From contig JAUHYM010000005.1 of assembly GCA_030426515.1 (NCBI GenBank), positions 1 to 43,662 of the forward strand: 43,662 nucleotides of DNA, in the 5' to 3' direction. Below are positions 8,388 to 16,130 of the stretch, piece by piece. The position numbers and the translations under genes were made by a program. Source of the stretch: Actinomycetes bacterium. Lineage in GTDB: Bacteria; Actinomycetota; Actinomycetes; Actinomycetales; Microbacteriaceae. Below the pieces are notes generated by a model that did not search any database, was not told the DNA's origin, and saw only the letters and a program-made list of their open reading frames with translations. Every line of letters starts with the position of its first letter. Position 1 is the first letter of the stretch.

Positions 8388-10291
8388 GCGCGGTCACGGG
8401 TTCGCAGGTCGAGCACGTCGACCTCGATGACGATGATGACGATGACGATGACCGGCCGTGGTATCGGAGTCCCAGCGTTCTGATCCCGATTGCCTCCGGT
8501 GTCGCGTTCGGTGCCGGTCTGGTGTGCGAGTGGACCGGCGCGGAGACCGCGGGCCTGGTGCTGTTCTGGATCGGTCTGCTGCTGGGCGCGTACACGTTCG
8601 TGCCGGGCGCGCTGCGCAAGCTGTTCACGAAGGGCAAGCTCGGCATCGGCCTGCTGATGACAATCAGCGCCACCGGCGCGGTGATCCTCGGCTATGTCGA
8701 GGAGGCCGCCGCGCTGGCGTTCCTGTACTCCATCGCGGAGGCGCTGGAAGACAAGGCGATGGACCGCGCCCGTGCCGGGTTGCGGGCGCTGTTGAAGCTC
8801 GTGCCCGACACCGCACTCGTCAAGCGCGGCGACGCCACGGCCGAGGTCGAGGCGAAGGAGCTGCGCGTCGGCGACGTGCTCGTGGTCCGGCCGGGTGAAA
8901 GGATCGCGACTGATGGCATCGTGCGCGCCGGGCGGAGCAGCCTGGACACATCCGCGATCACGGGCGAATCGATCCCCGTCGAGGTCGAACCCGGCACCGA
9001 CGTCTCGGCCGGGTCGATCAACACCACCGGCGTCCTCGAGGTCGAGGCCACCGCCGCCGGCACTGACAACTCACTGACCACCATCGTCGAGCTGGTCGAG
9101 CAGGCCCAAGCTGAGAAGGGCGACCGTGCCCGCCTGGCCGACCGGATCGCCCGCCCCCTCGTGCCCGGCGTGATGATCCTCGCCGTGCTGGTAGGCGTGC
9201 TCGGTTCGCTGCTGAGCGGCAACCCCGAGCTGTGGATCACCCGTGCCCTGGTGGTGCTGGTCGCAGCCTCGCCCTGCGCCCTCGCGATCGCCGTCCCCGT
9301 CACCGTCGTATCCGCAATTGGCGCCGCGTCGAAGTTCGGTGTGGTCGTGAAGTCCGGGGCCGCGTTCGAGCGATTCGGTGGCATCCGTCACCTCGCCGTC
9401 GACAAAACCGGCACCCTCACCCGCAACGAGCCCACCATCACGCGCGTCGTCACCACCGGCGCGACCGAGACTGAGGTTCTCGCGTGGGCGGCGAGCGTGG
9501 AAGGTCACAGCACACACCCCCTGGCCGCAGCGATCACCAACGCGGTTCCCGACGCCCAGGACGCCGCAGACGTCACTGAGACCGCCGGGCACGGCATCGT
9601 CGGCACCCTCGACGGTGCCCGTCTCGCGGTCGGGAGCCCGCGGTGGCTGGACGCCGGCACACTGGCGGTCGACGTGGAGGCGATGGAGTCCGAGGGGATG
9701 ACCGTCGTCATCGTCCACCGCAACGACCAGCCGGCTGGCGCAATCGGGGTGCGGGACGAGCTGCGGCCCGAGGTTCCCGAGGTCATCGCCACGCTGAACC
9801 GCCGCGGCATCGGCGTGACGATGCTCACCGGCGACAACGCCCGCACCGCCGCAGCGCTGGCCGCCCAGGCCGGTATCAGCGACGTGCGCGCCGAACTGCG
9901 CCCCGAGGACAAGGCCACCGCCGTCGCGGAACTGTCGAAGTCACAGCCCACGGCCATGATCGGAGACGGCATCAACGACGCCCCCGCGCTGGCGGCCGCC
10001 GATCTGGGGATCGCGATGGGAGCCAAGGGCGCGGACGCTGCGATCGAGTCCGCCGACGTCGCGTTCACCGGCCACGACCTGCGCCTCATCCCGCAGGCCC
10101 TCGCTCATGCCCGCCGCGGCCGCAGCATCATCAACCAGAACGTGGTGCTGTCCATCGCGATCATCGCGGTCCTGCTGCCGCTGGCGATTACCGGCATCCT
10201 GGGCCTTGCCGCCGTGGTGCTCGTGCACGAGGTCGCGGAGGTCATCGTCATCCTCAACGGCCTCCGCGCAGCGCGGCGCACGAAGGCATGA
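8384..10291 (+). CDS. cadA: Cadmium/heavy-metal P1B-type ATPase with poly-Asp N-terminus
   Basis: SPCALAIAVPVTVV, DKTGTLTRN, GDGINDAPALAAADLG, HEVAEVIVILNGLRAAR; GTG start overlaps the cmtR stop by 4 nt. Confidence 0.92.
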   Translation: MSAVTGSQVEHVDLDDDDDDDDDRPWYRSPSVLIPIASGVAFGAGLVCEWTGAETAGLVLFWIGLLLGAYTFVPGALRKLFTKGKLGIGLLMTISATGAVILGYVEEAAALAFLYSIAEALEDKAMDRARAGLRALLKLVPDTALVKRGDATAEVEAKELRVGDVLVVRPGERIATDGIVRAGRSSLDTSAITGESIPVEVEPGTDVSAGSINTTGVLEVEATAAGTDNSLTTIVELVEQAQAEKGDRARLADRIARPLVPGVMILAVLVGVLGSLLSGNPELWITRALVVLVAASPCALAIAVPVTVVSAIGAASKFGVVVKSGAAFERFGGIRHLAVDKTGTLTRNEPTITRVVTTGATETEVLAWAASVEGHSTHPLAAAITNAVPDAQDAADVTETAGHGIVGTLDGARLAVGSPRWLDAGTLAVDVEAMESEGMTVVIVHRNDQPAGAIGVRDELRPEVPEVIATLNRRGIGVTMLTGDNARTAAALAAQAGISDVRAELRPEDKATAVAELSKSQPTAMIGDGINDAPALAAADLGIAMGAKGADAAIESADVAFTGHDLRLIPQALAHARRGRSIINQNVVLSIAIIAVLLPLAITGILGLAAVVLVHEVAEVIVILNGLRAARRTKA

Positions 10292-10848
10292 CCGGCCCCG
10301 TTGACGGTTCCGCTCTCACCCCGACCCGGGCGGACGCCGTGGAACTGAGCAACCGGAGTCCGGCAGCGGCACGAGGCCGGCTCGGCAGATTCCTGCTCGC
10401 GAGCGTTGTCGCAGCCGGTGCCATGCTGATCGACCAAGGCACCAAAGCCCTCGCCCTCGCCCAGCTCAGCGAACACGACCGCATCCCGCTCCTAGGTGAC
10501 TGGCTCGGCCTGCAGCTCGCGTTCAACCCCGGCACAGTGATGTCTCTCGGATCCGGTTCGACCTGGCTGCTCACCCTCATCGCGGCCGCAGCATCTGTGG
10601 TTCTGCTCATCGCCGCCACACGCGCCTGCACCGCGGGGTGGGCGGTCGCGATCGGGCTGCTGTGGGGAGGCGCGGTCGGCAACCTCCTGGACCGACTCTT
10701 CGCCCCACCCGGATTCGGCCGCGGCCACGTCACCGACTTCCTCGCCTACGGCAACCTATTCATCGGCAACCTCGCCGACGTCATCCTCGGTGTCGGCGTT
10801 GCGCTCGGGCTTCTGCTCTACCTCTCCAAGCCGAGGGCAGAAGGCTGA
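10288..10848 (+). CDS. lspA: Signal peptidase II (accessory copy linked to metal resistance)
   Basis: ATG at 10288 overlaps the cadA stop (ATGA). Catalytic-type motifs IDQGTKALAL, FNPGTVMSLG, GGAVGNLLDRLF...GHVTDF. Confidence 0.85.
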   Translation: MTGPVDGSALTPTRADAVELSNRSPAAARGRLGRFLLASVVAAGAMLIDQGTKALALAQLSEHDRIPLLGDWLGLQLAFNPGTVMSLGSGSTWLLTLIAAAASVVLLIAATRACTAGWAVAIGLLWGGAVGNLLDRLFAPPGFGRGHVTDFLAYGNLFIGNLADVILGVGVALGLLLYLSKPRAEG

Positions 10849-11073
10849 GTCATCAGCTCAACGAGAGCAGATCGACCTCGAAAGACATCTCGCTGCATGC
10901 TCGCGGCGGATCATCGAGGACATTTCGCTTGTCAACTCCCCGTCCTCCTGCTCCGCGGATGGACATCTCTGAGCGGTCCCTACAAGCCGTTGCACATTTG
11001 GCGGTCCCGGGCGCGTGCACACCCTGGGTGCGGGTGCAGTCGCTTCGCCGGCTGGTCGTTCAACTACATGGGA

Positions 11074-11520
11074 TCAAGATCTCACTCGCCAAGTAAGAGA
11101 AGGGTCGGAGGATTCAGGCGCGCGGGAACCCGGGTCGTTGTCAGGCGCCCCGAACGCACGCAGAAGGGACCGCTCGACATCGCTCGTGGGCACAGGGGCC
11201 AGCGCAAGCGCCTCTTCTCGGAGCAGCTCCAGCGCGTCTTCGATGAGTTGACGATGCGTGTCGCGCCACCGGCGGATCCCTATGTCGCTCAGGAGGCCGG
11301 ACTCCGAGCTTCCCGTGTAGTCGAGCAATAGTTCCGTGTCGACTACCGACGCCAGAACACGCGCATCGACCTCAGTGGACGGTCTCAGACTCGACAGGTG
11401 AGTGACGGCCTTCGAGTCGGATGCCTCAATTCGAAATCGCTGGATCTCGCCGAACTCGGTCGTCTTGGTCTCAACATGGGTCACAACGATGGTGCGGTCA
11501 CCGATCACGACTTTTCGCAC
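11074..11520 (-). CDS. Hypothetical protein
   Basis: 148-aa ORF (MRKVVIGDRTIVVTHVETKTTEFGEIQRFRIEA...); no family recognised. Confidence 0.5.
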   Translation of the reverse strand: MRKVVIGDRTIVVTHVETKTTEFGEIQRFRIEASDSKAVTHLSSLRPSTEVDARVLASVVDTELLLDYTGSSESGLLSDIGIRRWRDTHRQLIEDALELLREEALALAPVPTSDVERSLLRAFGAPDNDPGSRAPESSDPSLTWRVRS

Positions 11521-11639
11521 AGCTCCTCCTCAAGCGGAACAATGGTCCGCGAGACAACCTGCCAGCATCGCACATTCGCGGCCCACGGAACAGTACCGGC
11601 GGCGGCCGACTCTTTACTCAGGCCGAAGGCCAGTAGAGA

Positions 11640-11677
11640 GCGTTCCCCAGGTCTGTCACGCTGCCCTGGGGGAACGC
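11640..11677. repeat. Inverted repeat / terminator-like hairpin
   Basis: gcgttccccagg (11640-11651) vs cctgggggaacgc (11665-11677), one-base bulge, just downstream of the minus-strand wHTH gene. Confidence 0.5.
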
Positions 11678-11687
11678 GTCTCCGCGA

Positions 11688-11984
11688 TCAGCGGATGGGG
11701 TCGCCGATGTGTGCAAGCATCCGCAGCACGTCGGGCTTGGTCTTGCGGTAGAGAAGCGTCCGCTCGCCGGGCAGACCGCCCGCTCGCTCAATCACGCCGA
11801 TGCGAATCAAGCGAGAGATCAGGACGTGGATGCTGCTGCCCGCGAGACCGGTGATCGAAGCGATCTCAGGCGCTGAGAACTCATCGGTGTCGGTGCTATC
11901 GACGGCGACAACGACGGCGTGCATGTGCGAGCTGCCGTAGAGAGCCTTCGACAACTCACGATCGTCAAGCACAGTGCGCACCAT
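11688..11984 (-). CDS. Winged-HTH (MarR/ArsR-like) transcriptional regulator
   Basis: FSAPEIASITGLAGSSIHVLISRLIRIGVIERAGGLPGERTLLYR is a wHTH; start uncertain (ORF track start 12014, ATG at 11984 preferred). Confidence 0.6.
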   Translation of the reverse strand: MVRTVLDDRELSKALYGSSHMHAVVVAVDSTDTDEFSAPEIASITGLAGSSIHVLISRLIRIGVIERAGGLPGERTLLYRKTKPDVLRMLAHIGDPIR

Positions 11985-12017
11985 AGGTCGAGTTTTCCAC
12001 AGCCCATCGCACACCAG

Positions 12018-12039
12018 TGAATGTCACGTTCATCATTCA
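12018..12039. promoter_or_regulatory. Putative operator between wHTH gene and tnsA
   Basis: tgaatg-tcacgttcat-cattca, 6-bp exact inverted arms in the divergent intergenic region. Confidence 0.3.
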
Positions 12040-12082
12040 AGAACATTGGACATGGAATCCGGAATCTCGCTAGGTTGGCGAG

Positions 12083-12814
12083 GTGGGTGACACAGGATTT
12101 CGACTTCAGATTCGGACCGGGTCCGAGCGGTTCGAGGACGCTCCACTTCAGGACGTGACGTGGCGGTGGCTGCAACGGGCCATCCAGTTTCGAGAATTCA
12201 GGTACTGGAAGGGCCAGAAGCACTACCCCGGGCTGTACTGGTCATCGACCATGCGGGCGCACGTTGGATACGAATCGCGTCTTGAGCTCTGGTCGGCCCT
12301 CGGCGCTGACTTCGATCCGCACGTCTGCTTTCAGCTCTCGCAGCCGTTCGAGCTGTCCGAGGGCACAGGCACGCGGCGGCGGTACCACGTCCCGGACTAC
12401 CTCCTCAGGTACGACGATGGTCGGCTTTGTGTCGTTGACGTGAAGCCCGCCAGCAAGCTCGCGAAGCCGAAGGTTCAGGCTCAATTCGCCTGGACCCGTC
12501 GGGCGTTGAAGTCGCGCGGGTGGGAGTACCGCGTCGAGTCCGAGCCTGATGACACGTATCTGCAGAACCTGCGATTTCTTGCTGGCTACCGGCGGCGCAT
12601 ACAGTTCGACCAGGATCACGTCCACCTCGCTCATGAGCGCCTGAGCGGTCCGCTTTCTTTCGGCCAGGCTGTTGCTTCTGTGACGTCGATCTGCGGCGAT
12701 CGCGAGGAAGCTCGTGCCATCGTCCTGCACCTGCTGTGGACGCGGCACTTCAGGGCCGACCTCTCTGTACCGCTCCAGTTGACAAGCATCCTTGAGGCGA
12801 CTCGGGATGCCTGA
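12083..12814 (+). CDS. tnsA: TnsA-like transposon endonuclease
   Basis: YESRLELWSALG...YHVPDYLLRYDDGRLCVVDVKPASK: E...D...(V)xVK nuclease signature of the TnsA N-terminal domain; sits directly upstream of tnsB. Confidence 0.85.
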   Translation: MGDTGFRLQIRTGSERFEDAPLQDVTWRWLQRAIQFREFRYWKGQKHYPGLYWSSTMRAHVGYESRLELWSALGADFDPHVCFQLSQPFELSEGTGTRRRYHVPDYLLRYDDGRLCVVDVKPASKLAKPKVQAQFAWTRRALKSRGWEYRVESEPDDTYLQNLRFLAGYRRRIQFDQDHVHLAHERLSGPLSFGQAVASVTSICGDREEARAIVLHLLWTRHFRADLSVPLQLTSILEATRDA

Positions 12815-15023
12815 GCTCGCGATCGGACTTGAGCTCGTTTACTACGGCGACCGGTGTCAGATCGTCGAGATTCAGGGCGGCGCGGTAGTTCTCGTTGATT
12901 CCCGTTCGCGCGCGAGGCGGGTTCGGCTCATCGATCTCCTCAAACCCGCGGAGCATGGTGGTCTCGCGCAGCTGCCGCGCGACGGCAGCGACGACAAGGC
13001 CACTGACGAGAACGTCTTGTTCGGGGTTCAGTGGACCACCGCCACGCCGGCTGCACGCGCGGAAGCTCATCGTCTCGCAGAGCACATCCGGGAGCTCGAG
13101 ACCGGGTACCGGTCAGGGTCTTTCGAGATCGCTCGACCCGACGAACCGCGGCCACAGTACGACGTCGGGGCGACCACGATTGGGCAACGCGAGCGTTCCA
13201 AGGCCGAGGAACTCGGCAAGCACGTGCGGACCATCCAGAACTGGCGCCGCCTCTACCGCGATCTCGGCGAACCGGGCCTGCTGGATGGCCGAGCGGCGCG
13301 ACACGGCACGCTCCTGAAGAATCTGGATCCTGCGTGGCTTGATACGTGCAATTCGGTGCTCGACGACTTGGAGCCGCTCGCGAAGCGGGACAAGACAATC
13401 GTGATCGGTTGGATCGAGGATCGCGTCCAGCAACGCGAAGCTCGAGGCGACTACGGAGGGCGTGCCGTGCGCCGTCCAAGCAGGACGACGATCAACGAGG
13501 TGTTGAGAGAACTGGACCGCGGACGGGGACTGTTCACCGGCCCGACATCAACGAAGCGCTCCAGAGCGAGCGGACCGGACGGAGAGCACGGGCGGAATCG
13601 TGCGGTGCGACCGGGTGAGTATCTGCTGCTCGACACGACGAGGCTGAACCTCTTCGCCATGGACGCAACGCGTGGCTCCTGGGATCCTGTAGAGCTCACC
13701 AGCGCGCTCGACCTCGCGAACCGCACAGTGCGTGGGATCCGACTCACACCGCGGTCATCCAAATCGGTCGACGTGTCCTCGATTCTCTTCGAGGCCATGC
13801 AACCGTTCGAGCCGCCGAGCGAGTGGAGCTCCGAGGCGGTCTGGCCGTACGGCGGTATGCCGAAGCACCTCGTGGTCAACACCGAGAAGATCAAGGTCGC
13901 ACGATTCTGGACGGCTGAGGACGAGAAGATCCGTCGTGACCAGATCGCGCAGCGACGTGCGCAGGAGAAGCAGATCAAAGCGGGGGCGTTTGGCGAAGGG
14001 CTGCTCCCCGAGACGATCATTGTGGACCACGGCAAGGTTTACGTCTCGGAGCACCTCACGAACTTCTGCGCGAGGAACGGTATCTCGATCCAGCCAGCGC
14101 GCTTGGGAATGGGTGTGGACAAGGCTCAGAAGGAGCGATGGTACGGAACGTTCGAGTCACTCATCCAGGAGCTGCCGGGATACAAAGGCAGGTCGGTCGC
14201 AGGCCGAGGGCGCCGCCCCGAAAGCGAAGTCGTCTACACCATCCAGCAGCTAGAGCAGATCTTGCGGGAGTGGATCGCGACGGTCTACCACCACGCGCCG
14301 CACTCCGAGCTATTCGATCCACACCTGCCGGGCGTGTTCATGACGCCGCTACAGGCGTACGAACGCGGTGTCGCGATGTCCGGACGGTTGCGTGTGCCGT
14401 TCGACCGCAACCTGCTGATCGAGATGCTCCCCATCGAGTTGCGCCATTTCAATCACTACGGCGTCGAGATCAATGGACTCACGTACACGGGCCCGATCGT
14501 GGCGAAGTATCGAAACCGTTCTCGGCTGATCTCGTCTGGGAGCCGCGGCTGGCCGTTCCACTTCAACCCCGACGACATGACTCGGATCTACTTCCACGAC
14601 CCCGACGACCGGCAGTGGCACACGCTGCTATGGAACCGTGCCGCCGAGCTGAACATGCCCTTCGGCCTCGATGCTCTGGAATACGCCAAGTCGATCGCTG
14701 AGACACGCGCCGGCAAGAAGGACGTGGAGCGCGCACTCGTTGATCTGCTCCGAAGGCTCGGCATTGCCCGCGGGGACAACCCGCGGGAGAAGCTCATTGC
14801 AGCGCGGGCGGTGGCTCAAGCCCCGGATCCGCGTCTACCGCTGGACCAGCCGACGTCCCTGTCGACCGTGAGGCGTCTGCTGGACGCTCACAATGCCGCC
14901 AACGACCCACCGCTCACCGGAGAGAGCCCCACGCAAGAGATGGAGGCGGCGCCCACCGGGACACACAAGCCGCCTCTGACCCCGCGGGAGGACTTCTATG
15001 ACGATGATCTGGCGGACCTGTGA
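12807..15023 (+). CDS. tnsB: TnsB-like DDE transposase (Mu/Tn7 family, rve plus Mu C-terminal domain)
   Basis: GEYLLLDTTRLN...ETIIVDHGKVYVSEHLTNFCARNGISIQPARLGMGVDKAQKERWYGTFESL gives D/D/E; Mu_C-like region HFNHYGVEINGLTYTGP. Overlaps tnsA by 8 nt. Confidence 0.92.
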   Translation: MPELAIGLELVYYGDRCQIVEIQGGAVVLVDSRSRARRVRLIDLLKPAEHGGLAQLPRDGSDDKATDENVLFGVQWTTATPAARAEAHRLAEHIRELETGYRSGSFEIARPDEPRPQYDVGATTIGQRERSKAEELGKHVRTIQNWRRLYRDLGEPGLLDGRAARHGTLLKNLDPAWLDTCNSVLDDLEPLAKRDKTIVIGWIEDRVQQREARGDYGGRAVRRPSRTTINEVLRELDRGRGLFTGPTSTKRSRASGPDGEHGRNRAVRPGEYLLLDTTRLNLFAMDATRGSWDPVELTSALDLANRTVRGIRLTPRSSKSVDVSSILFEAMQPFEPPSEWSSEAVWPYGGMPKHLVVNTEKIKVARFWTAEDEKIRRDQIAQRRAQEKQIKAGAFGEGLLPETIIVDHGKVYVSEHLTNFCARNGISIQPARLGMGVDKAQKERWYGTFESLIQELPGYKGRSVAGRGRRPESEVVYTIQQLEQILREWIATVYHHAPHSELFDPHLPGVFMTPLQAYERGVAMSGRLRVPFDRNLLIEMLPIELRHFNHYGVEINGLTYTGPIVAKYRNRSRLISSGSRGWPFHFNPDDMTRIYFHDPDDRQWHTLLWNRAAELNMPFGLDALEYAKSIAETRAGKKDVERALVDLLRRLGIARGDNPREKLIAARAVAQAPDPRLPLDQPTSLSTVRRLLDAHNAANDPPLTGESPTQEMEAAPTGTHKPPLTPREDFYDDDLADL

Positions 15024-15997
15024 ATCCCGAGCTGGAACGGAAGGAGCGACTGTCGAAGTACGAGGGGTGGCGCGACTTCGCTGAGGGTGAGCCGGATCCC
15101 GAGCCGGATCTGCTCACCAAGAAGCAGATCCGTGCGCTGGGCGACGCGGCGCGCTTTGAGTACAACCGCGCGCGGGGCAGCTATCACGGGAACATCCTCG
15201 TCCGCACCCGTGAGGTCGATATCGCGATGGAGCATCTCGCCGATCAAGTGGAAAGCGCGATGCAGGGACCAGACCGCGTCAAGGGTGCGTCGGCCATCGA
15301 TGCGGCACCGTCAGTTGGCAAGAGCACGATCCTCACCCGATTCGGCCGCGAGTTCCACCGAAGCCAGATCGCTCGGTATGGGAGGTACCTCGACGATGGG
15401 GATACCCTCCACATCCCGGTATGCCACATCGGGTTCACCGGGAAGATGACCACGAAAGGTCTCAACGGCAAGATCTTCGACTTCTACAACCACCCGAGCG
15501 TGCACGACCGGAAGCGGCGTCCGGCGACGGATGACGGTCTCGCCGCCGAGGCGGCCGATGCGGCGGTGCGACACGGAACCCGCTTGTTCGTCGTCGATGA
15601 CGTGCACTTCCTGAAGCCCCTCACGAAAGACGGTGGTGAGGTTGCAAACCAGCTGAAGTGGATTGCGAACGAATACCCCGTCACCTTCGTGTACGCGGGA
15701 GTCAACCTCAACGACAAAGGCATCCTCGAGGAAGGGAGCATCCTCGAGACCGCGCAGACAGCACGCCGTTGGACGCTGATACCGCTCAACCCATTCACGA
15801 TTTTCGACCCAGTCCGTGAGCGTGAGTGGGAGCAGCTGATCAGGTCAATCGAGCGCCGCGTCGTACTGGCCGAGGCATACCAGGGGATGCTGTTGAGCAT
15901 CTCCGACTACCTCTTCGCGCGCAGCACCGGGTACATCGGCTCTCTCATGACGTTGATCACACGCGGGATAACGAAGAGCGATCCGAACCGGGGCTGA
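15020..15997 (+). CDS. tnsC: TnsC/TniB-like AAA+ ATPase (frame ends early; see 15972-16130)
   Basis: Walker A DAAPSVGKST, Walker B LFVVDDVHFL; GTG start overlaps the tnsB stop by 4 nt. Confidence 0.88.
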   Translation: MNPELERKERLSKYEGWRDFAEGEPDPEPDLLTKKQIRALGDAARFEYNRARGSYHGNILVRTREVDIAMEHLADQVESAMQGPDRVKGASAIDAAPSVGKSTILTRFGREFHRSQIARYGRYLDDGDTLHIPVCHIGFTGKMTTKGLNGKIFDFYNHPSVHDRKRRPATDDGLAAEAADAAVRHGTRLFVVDDVHFLKPLTKDGGEVANQLKWIANEYPVTFVYAGVNLNDKGILEEGSILETAQTARRWTLIPLNPFTIFDPVREREWEQLIRSIERRVVLAEAYQGMLLSISDYLFARSTGYIGSLMTLITRGITKSDPNRG

Positions 15998-16130
15998 GCG
16001 CCTCGACCAAGAGTTGCTCGACCGCGTCCTGACGGACACGGCCGCGGAGCGGCGACGCGTCGAGACCGCTGCCGCGGTCCAGGTTTTCCGCGAGACCGGA
16101 CGCATTCCACCTTGGGCTGTCAGTGCGTGA
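15972..16130 (+). other. Out-of-frame continuation of the TnsC/TniB-like C-terminus (+1 frame)
   Basis: +1 frame opens after TAA at 15969-15971 and reads RRAIRTGAERLDQELLDRVLTDTAAERRRVETAAAVQVFRETGRIPPWAVSA*. Its stop (16128-16130) overlaps the tniQ GTG (16123) by 8 nt, as in the other gene junctions of the operon. Confidence 0.7.

Larger units (their letters stand above)
7903..10969. mobile_element. Putative transposase-less cassette (cmtR-cadA-lspA) bounded by inverted ends GAGATGTCCAT
   Basis: gagatgtccat at 7903-7913 and its exact reverse complement atggacatctc at 10959-10969, plus subterminal ATGTCC copies at both ends. No transposase ORF inside; no target duplication found. Confidence 0.5.
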
